From positions 1,240,001 through 1,304,000 of the forward strand of contig NZ_JAEQNA010000001.1 of NCBI RefSeq assembly GCF_016722895.1: a stretch of 64,000 bases of DNA, given 5' to 3'. A program made the position numbers and the translations under genes. This stretch comes from Ramlibacter aurantiacus (GTDB lineage Bacteria > Pseudomonadota > Gammaproteobacteria > Burkholderiales > Burkholderiaceae_C). Below the pieces are notes generated by a model. It saw nothing but the letters and a program-made list of their open reading frames with translations. It ran no database searches and had not been told where the DNA came from. Below, one piece after another: positions 55,025 to 64,000 of this stretch (positions within the stretch are counted from its first letter, which is position 1; each line of letters starts with the position of its first letter).

Positions 55025-56635
55025 TCAGCCGGGCTCGGCCCCGGGTTCCATCGGCCGGGCATCTCCAGCGTCGGATGCCGGCTTGCGCCGACGCCGGCGC
55101 CGCTTGCGCGCGGGAGCTTCGCCGCCGTCTTCGGCGACGGACGGCTCGGGCGCCTCGTGCGCCTCGTGCGCCGGAGCACGCGCCGCCCGGGGAGCGGGGG
55201 CGGCATCGCCTTCGAGCAGGCCGGCCGCATCGACCGGCGGCCGCGCGGCGCGCACGCGTCGCTTGCCGCGCTGCTGCTCCTGCCGCTGCTCGGCCACCAT
55301 GTCCTCGCGCTGGGCGTCGCTGGCGGTGCTGAACTCCTGCCACCAGTCAGCCAGCACGACGTCGATTTCGCCGACGTCGGCTCGCAACCGCATGAAGTCG
55401 AACGCGGCGCGAAAGCGCGGCTGCTCGACCAGGCTGAAGGGCGTGCTGCCGGTGCGCTTCTCGAAGCGCGGCTGCATCATCCAGATCTCGCGCATGTCGG
55501 CGGCCAGCTTGCCGCGGCCGGACACGTCGCCGATGCGGGCGCTGAACACCTCGTCGATGGCGTCCTGCAGGGCCGGGAACGGATGCTGTCGCTCGGCCAG
55601 GCGGCGGTTCCAGTTATCGCGCACGTCGGCCCACAGCACGCAGGCCAGCAGGAAGCTGGGTGCCACCGGCTTGCCCTCGCCCACGCGCCGGTCGGTGTCC
55701 TCCAGCGCGGCGCGGACGAAGGGCTGGCCGGCGCGCTCGACCACCAGCGACAGCAGCGGGTAGATGCCCTGCGCCAATCCCAGCGCGTTGAGCTGTGCCA
55801 CGGTGTCCAGCGCATGGCCGGTCTGCAGCAGCTTGAGCATCTCGTCGAACAGCCGGCTCTGCGGCACCTCGCCGAGCATCGGCAGGCATCCCGACAAGGG
55901 CGCGCCGGTCTTGGGCTCGAGCTTGAAGCCCAGCGGATGCAGCTTGGCCATGAAACGCACGGCGCGGATGATGCGCACCGGGTCTTCGCGGTAGCGGGCG
56001 GTGGGGTCGCCGATCATGCGCAGCAGCTTCTTGCGCGCGTCCTTCAGGCCCCCGTGGTAGTCGACCACGATCTGCGTCTCGGGGTCGTAGTACATCGCGT
56101 TGACGGTGAAGTCGCGGCGGGTGGCGTCCTCGTCCTGCGGGCCCCAGACGTTGTCTCGCAGCACGCGGCCGCTGGCGTCGACCGCGTGGTGCATGCCGGC
56201 CAGTTCGCTGCGCGAGGTGCGCTCGTTGCCGGCCACCGCCTCGGCGCTGGCGTTGTCCATGTAGGCGCGGAACGTGGAGACCTCGATCACCTCGTGCTCG
56301 CGGCCACGGCCGTAGACCACGTGGACGATGCGGAAGCGCCGGCCGATGATGAAGGCGCGCCGGAACAGCGACTTGACCTGTTCCGGCGTGGCGCTGGTGG
56401 CGACGTCGAAGTCCTTGGGTCGCAGGCCCAGCAGCAGGTCGCGGACCGCGCCACCCACGATGTACGCCTCGTGCCCGGCCTCCTTGAGGGTGCGCACCAC
56501 GTTCAGGGCCCGCTCGTCGACCAGGGTGACGTCGATGCCGTGTTCGTCACGGGCGATTTCGCGGCGACTGCCGAAGCTGGGCTTGCGGCCATTGCCGGCC
56601 GCACCCAGCAGCCGGCCGATGAATTGCTTGATCAT
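55025..56635 (-). CDS. pcnB: Poly(A) polymerase I
   Basis: A 536-residue class II nucleotidyltransferase. GGAVRDLLLGLRPKDFDVAT is the catalytic head, FRRAFIIGRRFRIVHVVYGR is the signature that separates PAP from CCA-adding enzymes, and RRDFTVNAMYYDPET follows. The long basic C-terminus (ARKRRRRRRKPASDAGDARP) is typical. It adds 3' A-tails to RNA and promotes decay. ATG 56635 overlaps the HAD gene stop by four bases. Confidence 0.95.
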   Translation of the reverse strand: MIKQFIGRLLGAAGNGRKPSFGSRREIARDEHGIDVTLVDERALNVVRTLKEAGHEAYIVGGAVRDLLLGLRPKDFDVATSATPEQVKSLFRRAFIIGRRFRIVHVVYGRGREHEVIEVSTFRAYMDNASAEAVAGNERTSRSELAGMHHAVDASGRVLRDNVWGPQDEDATRRDFTVNAMYYDPETQIVVDYHGGLKDARKKLLRMIGDPTARYREDPVRIIRAVRFMAKLHPLGFKLEPKTGAPLSGCLPMLGEVPQSRLFDEMLKLLQTGHALDTVAQLNALGLAQGIYPLLSLVVERAGQPFVRAALEDTDRRVGEGKPVAPSFLLACVLWADVRDNWNRRLAERQHPFPALQDAIDEVFSARIGDVSGRGKLAADMREIWMMQPRFEKRTGSTPFSLVEQPRFRAAFDFMRLRADVGEIDVVLADWWQEFSTASDAQREDMVAEQRQEQQRGKRRVRAARPPVDAAGLLEGDAAPAPRAARAPAHEAHEAPEPSVAEDGGEAPARKRRRRRRKPASDAGDARPMEPGAEPG

Positions 56636-57309
56636 TTTTTCTGGTTGAACAGGTCGAGTATGCGCCAGCCCCGCTCCTGGGCCACCTGGCGCAGCCGCGG
56701 ATCGGGGTTGGTGGCCACGGGATGCGTGACCTTCTCCAGCAGCGGCAGGTCGTTCATGGAGTCGGAATAGAAAGTGGTCACGATGCGGTCCCACGCGAGC
56801 CCGTTCGCGCCGAGCCACTCCTCGAAACGGTGCACCTTGCCCTCGCGCATGGAGGGCACGCCGTCGATATCGCCGGTGATCCAGCCATCGGCGCCACGCG
56901 CCAGCCGCACGGCGATCAGCTCCTGCACGCCCAGCGCGTCGGCGATGGGGCGGGTGACGAACTCGTTGGTGGCCGTGATGATGAGGATGCGGTCACCGGC
57001 CTCGCGGTGCCGCTCGACCAGCTCGCGCGCCGCCGGCAGGATGGCCGGCCGCACCACCTCCTGCATGAAGCGCCGGTGCGCCTGGGCCGCGGCTTCGGGC
57101 CCGCGCAGGCGCACGGCCTCGGTGGCGAAGCGCACGTACTCGTGCACGTCCAGCGTGCCGGCCTGGTACTGCGCGAAGAACGCGTCGTTGCGGGCACCGA
57201 ACTCGGCCGGGTCGCACCACCCGATCGCCTGGGTGAAGGCCCCCCAGGCATGGTCGGAGTCGATGGGCAGCAGGGTGTGGTCGAGGTCGAAGAGCGCGAT
57301 GTTCGTCAT
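56632..57309 (-). CDS. HAD-IB family phosphatase
   Basis: A 225-residue HAD hydrolase of the SerB-like IB subfamily. Motif I IALFDLDHTLLPIDSDHAWG (nucleophile Asp), motif II ILIITATNEF, and motif III plus IV with YSDSMNDLPLLEKVTHPVAT. Such enzymes act on phosphoserine-like or phospholipid substrates; the exact substrate is unclear. It is coupled to pcnB and overlaps the nucleotidyltransferase-fold gene by four bases, so the run is one operon. Confidence 0.88.
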   Translation of the reverse strand: MTNIALFDLDHTLLPIDSDHAWGAFTQAIGWCDPAEFGARNDAFFAQYQAGTLDVHEYVRFATEAVRLRGPEAAAQAHRRFMQEVVRPAILPAARELVERHREAGDRILIITATNEFVTRPIADALGVQELIAVRLARGADGWITGDIDGVPSMREGKVHRFEEWLGANGLAWDRIVTTFYSDSMNDLPLLEKVTHPVATNPDPRLRQVAQERGWRILDLFNQKK

Positions 57310-58364
57310 GTGGTGGCAGCGGTGAATTCGGCCAGCGGCAATTGAGGATGGGCGCGGCGAAGTGCAGCCATGCCCTCGACCGCGCGCTTGCGCCAGCCAG
57401 GGCCACGCCCGGTGGCGTCGTTCCATGCACTGTGCAGGTCGTCGGGCCGCGTGGACAACAGGTGTTCGAACAGCGCCGCTGCCTGCTGGACATCCTTGTT
57501 GGCTTTGGTGCGAAGGGTGCCACTGCGCTCGCCGGCCACCAGCAGCTTGTGGACCGCGTAACGCTCGGGGGCCGGAATGCTCACCACCACCGCACCTCCG
57601 TTGCGGTCGATCAGCACAGCCTGAGCCACCTGTTCGAGCGAGAACTCCATGAAGCGCAGCGGCTGCAGCCCCACGTTCAGGTTGGGCAGCATCACGGGCG
57701 CGTCGGCACCGCGATGGTTGGACGTGAGGAAATCGATCTGGAATTCGGGGTCGCCACTGAGCTTGTACGAGGCACCGGCCCCGCCGCTGAGCTGCACCAT
57801 GGGAATGAACCCCTGTTCGAAGCTGGTGAGGGCCTCGTGCACGTCGATGCGCACATCGGCTGGTAGCGCCACCGAGATGTTCTTGCCGGCGTGCGCAAAA
57901 TCCACGTCCGTGGTGGAGTTGCCATCTCGCCACCGAACGCCCAGCAGGTTGCCCATCGCCAGGAACGCGTGGGTGCCGACGAGCACGCCGCCGGCCCTGA
58001 AGAAACCATAGTCACCCAGCTTCCGAACAGCCCGCAGGTGCTTGGGGAGCGCCGCCGCGCAGCCCAGGGCCACTGCGGAGCGTGCCAAGGGAGCCAACGA
58101 TTCGTCCGGCCGGACCTGGGCGTTGCGGGCGCGCTCCACTGCGCCGCGCACCGCCTCGGTATCGGGTCCTACATACAGCTGGCGAACGCGACCGTCCAGG
58201 TCGCGGAAAGCGAAGTACCAGTAGCGGGCGCCCTGCACGGTCTTCGTCGAAAAGCTGCCGTGCAGGTGCTCGATGCTGCGGTCGAGCTCCAGCGACAGCG
58301 CCACGTCCGTCAACTGGGCATAGGCCGTCTGGGCAGACAGGGGCAATTCGGTGTGCAGGAGCAT
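57306..58364 (-). CDS. Nucleotidyltransferase-fold protein (GSU2403/NTP_transf_8 type)
   Basis: About 352 residues from ATG 58364. It fits the GSU2403/NTP_transf_8 family: GSFSTKTVQGARYWYFAFRD, RAGGVLVGTHAFLAMGNLLG, NSTTDVDFAHAGKNISVALP (the acidic T-D-V-D-F resembles a nucleotidyltransferase metal site) and ERYAVHKLLVAGER. Function is unknown. It stands between hda and the HAD gene, which are normally close. A longer start at 58412 is unlikely because it would run through the operator-like palindrome at 58378-58407. Confidence 0.75.
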   Translation of the reverse strand: MLLHTELPLSAQTAYAQLTDVALSLELDRSIEHLHGSFSTKTVQGARYWYFAFRDLDGRVRQLYVGPDTEAVRGAVERARNAQVRPDESLAPLARSAVALGCAAALPKHLRAVRKLGDYGFFRAGGVLVGTHAFLAMGNLLGVRWRDGNSTTDVDFAHAGKNISVALPADVRIDVHEALTSFEQGFIPMVQLSGGAGASYKLSGDPEFQIDFLTSNHRGADAPVMLPNLNVGLQPLRFMEFSLEQVAQAVLIDRNGGAVVVSIPAPERYAVHKLLVAGERSGTLRTKANKDVQQAAALFEHLLSTRPDDLHSAWNDATGRGPGWRKRAVEGMAALRRAHPQLPLAEFTAATT

Positions 58365-58377
58365 CGGGCGGCCGCAA

Positions 58378-58407
58378 CTATACAACAAACAATTTTTTGT
58401 TGTATAG
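58378..58407. promoter_or_regulatory. AT-rich 11-bp inverted repeat, putative operator/promoter
   Basis: CTATACAACAA (58378-58388) and TTGTTGTATAG (58397-58407) are exact reverse complements with eight bases between. On the minus strand TATAGT (58382-58377) could be a -10, putting transcription within a few bases of the nucleotidyltransferase gene ATG at 58364. It stands out by AT content in a GC-rich region. Confidence 0.6.
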
Positions 58408-58422
58408 CTCAAACCTCTCGGG

Positions 58423-59097
58423 TCAACCCTCTTCGAGCATGGCCCGGATCAGGGGGATCGTGATCGCCCGCTGGGTGCGCAACGCATAGGCGTCCAGGTG
58501 GTCGAGCAATTGCATCAGGCTGCCGAGGTCGCGCGAGAAACGCTTGAGCATGTAATCCATGACCTCGTCGCCCAGGAACACGCCGCGCTCGTCGGCCGCC
58601 TGGCGCAGCACGGAGCGGCGCTCGTGTTCGGTGAGGGCCTGCAGCTGGAAGACATGGCCCCAGCCCAGGCGGGTGCGAAGGTCCTCGCGCAGGCGCAGGT
58701 CGGCCGGTGGCAGCTCGCCGGCGGCCAGCACGCCACGCTGCAGCGACTGCGCGTTGATGAACCAGTTGAAGGCGGCGTGCTGCTGGGTGGCCGTGTACAG
58801 GTGCACGTCGTCCATCAGCACCGCGGCCCAGCGCTCGTCGAAGGCAGGCGGGTCGGTGCGCGTCGGGTCCAGCCAGCCGCAGAAGGCGCCCTGCTCGCGC
58901 AGGGCCTCGGCCACCGCCTTGAGCAGGTGGGACTTGCCGCTGGCGGACTCGCCCCAGAGGTAGGTGGGCACCGGTGAGCGGGTCGGGCTGCCGGTCCAGA
59001 GCAAGAGATGGGCGAGCGCCGCCTGGTTGGGGCCGGGACAAAAACTCGCCAGGGTGGGAGGTCGGGCCAGCCCGATGTCCAGGGCGATCTGTTTCAT
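58423..59097 (-). CDS. hda: DnaA regulatory inactivator Hda
   Basis: A 224-residue DnaA-like AAA protein that, with the sliding clamp, switches DnaA-ATP to the ADP form. The N-terminus [20 protein letters not shown] holds a clamp-binding-like Q-I-A-L motif. Walker A is [20 protein letters not shown], Walker [21 protein letters not shown], and sensor-region [20 protein letters not shown] follows. It diverges from purM, the common order in this group. Confidence 0.93.
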   Translation of the reverse strand: MKQIALDIGLARPPTLASFCPGPNQAALAHLLLWTGSPTRSPVPTYLWGESASGKSHLLKAVAEALREQGAFCGWLDPTRTDPPAFDERWAAVLMDDVHLYTATQQHAAFNWFINAQSLQRGVLAAGELPPADLRLREDLRTRLGWGHVFQLQALTEHERRSVLRQAADERGVFLGDEVMDYMLKRFSRDLGSLMQLLDHLDAYALRTQRAITIPLIRAMLEEG

Positions 59098-59151
59098 GCA
59101 AGGGCCAGGCGCCACGCGAGGAGCGCCCGGATCGGGGTGGGGACGGTCAGT

Positions 59152-59157
59152 AAAATC
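59152..59157 (+). promoter_or_regulatory. Likely -10 box for purM
   Basis: TAAAAT at 59152-59157 lies 52 bases before the purM ATG in the hda-purM divergent gap. No convincing -35 is seen. Confidence 0.35.
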
Positions 59158-59208
59158 CCGCAAATTCTATCGGCCCGTTTCGGCGCTCCACGCGCAGCGC
59201 ACACCCCC

Positions 59209-60233
<1,025 letters not shown>

Positions 60234-60240
<7 letters not shown>

Positions 60241-61085
60241 CGCGCCCGGCGCAGGCTCGCCACGCGCTCGGTGATGGCGTCGATGTCGAGCGCGTCGCGT
60301 GCGTGGGCCAGGTAGGTCTCGAGGTCGCGCACGGCCTGCGCCGCGTGGCCCTGTTCGGCGTGCGCCAGGCCGCGGTCGCGCCACTCGCCCCAGGCCTCGG
60401 GCATGAGGATCACCAGCCGGTCCTGCACCGCGATCAGCCGCAGCCAGTCTTCCTGGGCGCGGTGGATCTCCTTCAGGTTGCGCAGCATGCGGGCGATGAT
60501 GTCCCGCGGCATCGCCGACTGCAGGTACAGCCCCAGCGGCACCTCGAATTCACCCGTGAGGCCGCTGCGCCGCTTGTAGGGCTCGAGCCGCTCGGACAGC
60601 TCCTCGCGCGAGAGCGACTGGCCGGTGAAGGGGTCGATGACCACCTGGCCCTTGGGCAGGTTGACCTTGACCATGAAATGCCCCGGAAAGCACACGCCGC
60701 GCGCATGCAGCCCCAGGCCCTGCGCCAGCTCCAGCCAGAGCACGGCCAACGAGATCTGGATGCCGCGGCGGGTGCGCAGCACCACATTGAGGTGGCTGTT
60801 GTCGGGGTCGCAGTAGTCGTTGACGTTGCCGCCGAAGCTCAGGTCGCGGAAGAAGAACTGGTTGAGGCTGCGCAGCCGGTGCAGCGCCGGCGCGTCGGCG
60901 GGGATGCGGCGCTTCAGGCGCCCGAGCAGCAGGTCGACTTCATCGAGCACCTCCTGCACATCGAGCTCGGGGTATTCGTCCTGCGCGATGCTGGCCGCCG
61001 CCTCCAGCAGCGGGAACTGGTCGTCGCTATGCACCAGCGAGCTGAAGTACTCGAGGGGAGTCGGGACCGTGAGGTTCAGCTGCAT
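60234..61085 (-). CDS. SirB1-family transglutaminase-like/TPR protein
   Basis: A 283-residue protein with the transglutaminase-like core of SirB1/YchA ([40 protein letters not shown]) followed by the [12 protein letters not shown] motif, then a TPR-like C-terminus ([40 protein letters not shown]). Function is not established. ATG 61085 ([14 protein letters not shown]) is the best start. It shares the murJ direction but has a 56-base gap. Confidence 0.85.
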
Positions 61086-61141
61086 CAAAGCGTTGTAAAT
61101 CGCCGTCCCCGCTGCCGTCAAGCCAGGGGCACCGGGCACTT

Positions 61142-62707
61142 TCACCGAGTTACAAACTGCCGAAGGCGCACGCCACTGGCGGCGAGCGCCGCGAAGTAGA
61201 TGGCCCCCGCGCCGGCGAGCAGGCCGGCCAGCAGGCTCACCCGCAGCAGCGCCTGCTGGCGCAGCTGGATCCAGGCGAAGCTGCCCGAGGCCCACATCAG
61301 GAACACCGCCAGCAGGGCGGTGGCGGCCAGCACCTGCAGCAGGAAGCGGCCCCAACCCGGGCTGGGTTGCCAGCTGCCGCGGCGGCGCAGGCCGAACGCC
61401 AGCCACCCCGCGTTGAGCATCGCGCCCATGCCGATCGACAGCGCCAGCCCGGCGTGTCCGAACAAGGGCACGAAACCGATATTCATCAGCTGCGTGGCGA
61501 TCAGCACCACCACCGCGATGCGCACCGGCGTGCGCATGTCCTGGGTGGCGTAATAGCCTGGCGCCAGCACCTTGATCGCCACCAGTCCCAGCAGCCCGGC
61601 GCCGTAACCGGTCAAGGCGAGCGACACCATCCGCACGTCTTCCGCGGTGAAGGCGCCGTAGTGGAACAGCGTGGTGACCAGCGGCACGCCGAACACCAGC
61701 AGCGCCACCGAGCTGGGCACCGCCAACAGCACGACCAGCCGCAGGCCCCAGTCGAGCATGGCCGAATAACGCTGGTGGTCCTCGGCCGCGCGGGCCGCGG
61801 CGAGCTGGGGCATCAGCACCACGCCGAGGGCGACCCCCAGCAGTGCGGTCGGGAACTCCATCAGCCGGTCGGCGTAGCTCAGCCAGGTGACGCTGCCACG
61901 CGGGAGCCAGGAAGCGATCTGGGTGTTGATCAGCAAGGAGATCTGGGCCACGCCGACACCCAGCAGCGCCGGCAGCATCAGCCCGCCGACGTGCCGCGTG
62001 CCCGGATGGGCCCAGGCCGTTCGCAATCGGCTCCAGCTCAGGCCGATGCGCGGCACCCGGTGCAGCCGCCGCAGCACCGGCACCTGCACCGCCAGCTGCA
62101 GCACGCCGCCCAGCATCACGCCGCCGGCCATGGCGTAGATCGGCTCGATGCCTCGCGCCTGCAGCCAGGGCGCCCCGAACCAGGCAGCGGCGATCATCGC
62201 GAGATTGAGCAGCACCGGCGTGGCCGCGGGCGCGGCGAAGCGCCGCCAGGTGTTGAGGATGCCCGCCGACAAGGCCACCAGGGACATGAAGCCGATGTAG
62301 GGGAACATCACCCGCGTCATCAGCACGGCCGCGTCCATGACCTCGGGCTCTTTCAGGAAGCCGCTGGCCGTGGCGAGCACCAGCAGCGGCGCCGCGGCCA
62401 CCCCGACGACGCAGGCGGCCACCAGCACCCAGAACAGCACCGTGGCCACCTGGTCGATCAGCTCCTGGGTGGCCAGCTCGCCATCACGCTCCTTGGAATG
62501 CGACAGGGCGGGCACGAAAGCCTGGCTGAACGCGCCTTCGGCGAACAGCCGGCGAAACAGGTTGGGAATGCGGAACGCGACGTTGAACGCGTCGGTCATC
62601 GCGCTCGCCCCGAAGATGGTGGCCATGGCCAGGTCGCGCACCAGGCCGGTGATGCGGGATGCCAGCGTCAGCAGGGAGACGGTGGAGGCGGCTTTGAACA
62701 GGGACAC
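61142..62707 (-). CDS. murJ: Lipid II flippase MurJ
   Basis: A 521-residue MOP-superfamily membrane protein, about 14 helices, that moves lipid II across the inner membrane. SLFKAASTVSLLTLASRITG and AFRIPNLFRRLFAEGAFSQA are the classic MurJ N-terminal motifs. Divergence from rpsT is the standard arrangement in betaproteobacteria. The start MSLFKAAS is supported by the family. Confidence 0.96.
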   Translation of the reverse strand: MSLFKAASTVSLLTLASRITGLVRDLAMATIFGASAMTDAFNVAFRIPNLFRRLFAEGAFSQAFVPALSHSKERDGELATQELIDQVATVLFWVLVAACVVGVAAAPLLVLATASGFLKEPEVMDAAVLMTRVMFPYIGFMSLVALSAGILNTWRRFAAPAATPVLLNLAMIAAAWFGAPWLQARGIEPIYAMAGGVMLGGVLQLAVQVPVLRRLHRVPRIGLSWSRLRTAWAHPGTRHVGGLMLPALLGVGVAQISLLINTQIASWLPRGSVTWLSYADRLMEFPTALLGVALGVVLMPQLAAARAAEDHQRYSAMLDWGLRLVVLLAVPSSVALLVFGVPLVTTLFHYGAFTAEDVRMVSLALTGYGAGLLGLVAIKVLAPGYYATQDMRTPVRIAVVVLIATQLMNIGFVPLFGHAGLALSIGMGAMLNAGWLAFGLRRRGSWQPSPGWGRFLLQVLAATALLAVFLMWASGSFAWIQLRQQALLRVSLLAGLLAGAGAIYFAALAASGVRLRQFVTR

Positions 62708-62762
62708 CGGCTGAGTTTAGCGGCGGGCCAACCCGGCGCCGGCTGCGGTCATGTGCGTGGAA

Positions 62763-62786
62763 TACAATCGCGGGCTTTGCTGGCAA
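62763..62786 (+). promoter_or_regulatory. rpsT promoter -10 and conserved initial transcribed segment
   Basis: TACAAT at 62763-62768, two bases, then CGGGCTTTGCTGGCAA at 62771-62786, identical to the segment after the rpsU -10. AAAGGAAC lies seven bases before the rpsT ATG. Confidence 0.6.
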
Positions 62787-62813
62787 CATCCTCAGACACA
62801 AAGGAACACATCC

Positions 62814-63134
62814 ATGGCATCCGCCAAGCCCAAGAAAAAGAACCCGCGCCTCGCGTCGGGCCGTAAACGCGTCCGCCAGGACACCAAGCTCAACGCCGCC
62901 AACACCTCGCTGCGTTCACGCTACCGCACCGCGGTCAAGAACGTCGAGAAGGCCGTCGCCGCCGGCGACAAGACCCGCGCCACCGAACTCTTCGCCAAGG
63001 CCCAGTCGGTCATCGACACCATCGCCGACAAGCAGATCTTCCACAAGAACAAGGCAGCTCGCGACAAGAGCCGCCTGTCCGCCAAGGTCAAGGCCCTGAG
63101 CCTGGCCCAGCAGACGCAACAAGCCGCCGCCTGA
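62814..63134 (+). CDS. rpsT: 30S ribosomal protein S20
   Basis: A 106-residue basic protein: [20 protein letters not shown], then [20 protein letters not shown] and [18 protein letters not shown]. It binds 16S rRNA early in 30S assembly. It has its own promoter and terminator. The start is the conserved MASAK; the ATG at 62751 would swallow the promoter. Confidence 0.97.
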   Translation: MASAKPKKKNPRLASGRKRVRQDTKLNAANTSLRSRYRTAVKNVEKAVAAGDKTRATELFAKAQSVIDTIADKQIFHKNKAARDKSRLSAKVKALSLAQQTQQAAA

Positions 63135-63210
63135 GGCCCACGCCTCCAGGCCCCGCCCGGGCCCTCGCCTCGCGAGAGCCTGCCGTTTGAAACGGGTGCG
63201 CTGACAGCAA

Positions 63211-63248
63211 GAAACGCAATAACCGCCTTCGGGCGGTTTTTGCGTTTC
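63211..63248 (+). terminator. Intrinsic terminator after rpsT
   Basis: AACCGCC-TTCG-GGCGGTT (63221-63238) followed by T's, flanked by a second pairing layer GAAACGCAA (63211-63219) with TTGCGTTTC (63240-63248). Confidence 0.88.
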
Positions 63249-63324
63249 AGGGGTCAGGTCTAGGCGAACAGCCAACGCCCGCCTGCGTTCGCGCCGCAGG
63301 CGCCGTTCCCTGATCCCTGGCCCC

Positions 63325-63639
63325 CTACCCCCTTCTCTCGGGCACCAGGCACGCCTCCCCCACCTGCAGATCGTTGTCGCGGGCGAAGTTCATGACGAAG
63401 TCCCAGGCCATGGGTTCGTGCTCGCGCAACTGGCTGTTGACCACCACGCATTTGACGCCGCCGATGACGGTGGGCACGCACCAGGGGGAGTAGCTCAAGT
63501 GGCTGCCGGGGGAGGCGCCGCCTGGCCGGAAGGAACTCATCACCCCCGCCAGGCGCTCGGCCCAGTCGCTCGGCCGGAAGGTGCGGCCCTGGCTGGTGAT
63601 GCCCTGGATGCAGATCTCTTTGGGGGTGTTCGAATCCAT
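63325..63639 (-). CDS. DUF3579 protein
   Basis: A 104-residue protein: KEICIQGITSQGRTFRPSDW, AERLAGVMSSFRPGG, LSYSPWCVPTVIGGVKCVVV, REHEPMAWDFVMNFARDNDL. This is DUF3579, a betaproteobacterial family of unknown role that usually sits next to argD/argF. Here it diverges from argD. ATG 63639 is the first credible start; upstream codons fall in the promoter region. Confidence 0.85.
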   Translation of the reverse strand: MDSNTPKEICIQGITSQGRTFRPSDWAERLAGVMSSFRPGGASPGSHLSYSPWCVPTVIGGVKCVVVNSQLREHEPMAWDFVMNFARDNDLQVGEACLVPERRG

Positions 63640-63707
63640 TGAAAACGCAGGAGAAAAGCCGCTGCAGTCAGCGCGAGCGCGTCGTGCTGCACTGCGCAAG
63701 TAGTCTA

Positions 63708-63719
63708 TCTTATATAAGA
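63708..63719. promoter_or_regulatory. Perfect AT-rich palindrome TCTTATATAAGA
   Basis: A 12-base perfect palindrome in the gap between DUF3579 and argD, in a sharply AT-rich island. Such ATATAAG-centred palindromes are often regulator-binding sites or promoter cores; which gene it serves is not clear. Confidence 0.45.
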
Positions 63720-63846
63720 GTTGGACCCGTCCCGGGCGGCGCGGCCCACAGCCCCGGATCATCCTCCAGCGTTGCAAAGACGTGTGCCTAAAATCAGGCC
63801 TCAACGGCTCACCGCGTTGAGCCGCTTTTCATTTCTGGAGGATCGA

Positions 63847-64000
63847 ATGGCACTCGCCCCGGCTGCGTCGCCGCACGTCATGAACACCTATGCCCGCCTG
63901 CCGCTGGCGTTCTCGCACGGCAAGGGGGTGCGCGTCTGGGACGTCGACGGCAAGGAGTACCTCGACGCGCTGGCCGGCATCGCCGTGAACACGCTGGGCC
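63847..64000 (+). CDS. argD: Acetylornithine aminotransferase, N-terminal part (truncated by window)
   Basis: Fifty-one codons, continuing beyond the window. HVMNTYARLPLAFSHGKGVR and VWDVDGKEYLDALAGIAVNT are the N-terminal motif of class III PLP aminotransferases of arginine synthesis. TAAAAT at about 63787-63792 is a possible -10. The DUF3579-argD arrangement supports the call; paralogous class III aminotransferases cannot be fully excluded from this fragment. Confidence 0.88.
   Translation, partial: MALAPAASPHVMNTYARLPLAFSHGKGVRVWDVDGKEYLDALAGIAVNTLG

Noticed and set aside
58365-58412. Longer N-terminus of the nucleotidyltransferase-fold protein
   Set aside because: It would be encoded by the inverted repeat itself and has no ribosome site; ATG 58364 directly follows the promoter-like palindrome.
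61367-62866. A 499-codon plus-strand frame antisense to murJ
   Set aside because: Rich in His/Gln/Arg with no domain; murJ on the other strand is clear, and the frame would run over the rpsT promoter.

Overview
The window is a piece of a GC-rich (roughly 70%) betaproteobacterial chromosome. The housekeeping genes (E. coli-type gshA, darP, hda, a DUF3579 gene before argD, SirB1 family, Anbu-type protease) and the tripartite-tricarboxylate (Bug/TctC) and IclR genes point to Burkholderiales, most likely Comamonadaceae (Ramlibacter/Variovorax-like). This is judged from protein character, not from a database search. I see no rRNA, tRNA, CRISPR array, transposase, integrase or phage gene.

Layout. 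1-5137: tightly coupled nitrate/nitrite assimilation operon (nirB end, nirD, nasA, ybiB, cobA), with most junctions as ATGA overlaps. 5181-5510: four 82-bp tandem REP-like repeats in the convergent gap. 5516-16649: accessory catabolic island. An IclR regulator and a rhamnonate-dehydratase-like enolase-superfamily gene face away from a Fbp/Pot-type ABC transporter, two TauD-type dioxygenases, a D-2-hydroxyacid dehydrogenase, a second enolase-superfamily enzyme and a Bug-type binding protein. A perfect CTTGTCCA-N5-TGGACAAG palindrome lies in the divergent gap and is the likely operator. The substrate is unknown, but an acid sugar or other hydroxy acid is the natural guess. 16682-19628: a HI0933-family flavoprotein and a hybrid histidine kinase.

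19735-27064: mostly core genes (rpsU, a YqeY protein, pmbA, darP, mogA, cysE, trmJ, suhB, a solute-binding-like protein, a thioesterase). 27084-28953: a MerR regulator diverging from a three-gene DUF2938/flavodoxin/DUF2798 operon through a SoxR-like palindrome in a 19-bp-spaced promoter. 28985-33211: a secreted protein, mutS and an orphan Anbu-type proteasome homologue. 33221-41690: uppP, a repeat-rich secreted protein, glnS, a lipoprotein, an SDR, gshA, an esterase and hpf. 42043-50713: envelope and periplasmic genes (DUF4864, a repeat protein, two L,D-transpeptidase paralogues, DUF808, two c-type cytochromes, a phosphatase).

50861-54523: a 1054-residue SARP/BTAD-ATPase regulator divergent from a truncated haemoglobin. 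54533-59097: an hda-to-folK run on the minus strand (hda, nucleotidyltransferase-fold protein, HAD phosphatase, pcnB, folK). The nucleotidyltransferase-fold gene looks inserted, with its own AT-rich 11-bp inverted repeat upstream. 59209-64000: purM, sirB1-like, murJ, rpsT, DUF3579 and the start of argD. The rpsU and rpsT promoters share an identical 16-base segment at the same distance from the -10 box.

Start codons were chosen from ribosome-binding sites, overlaps and family N-termini. All family calls come from motifs read by eye, and no alignment or search was run.
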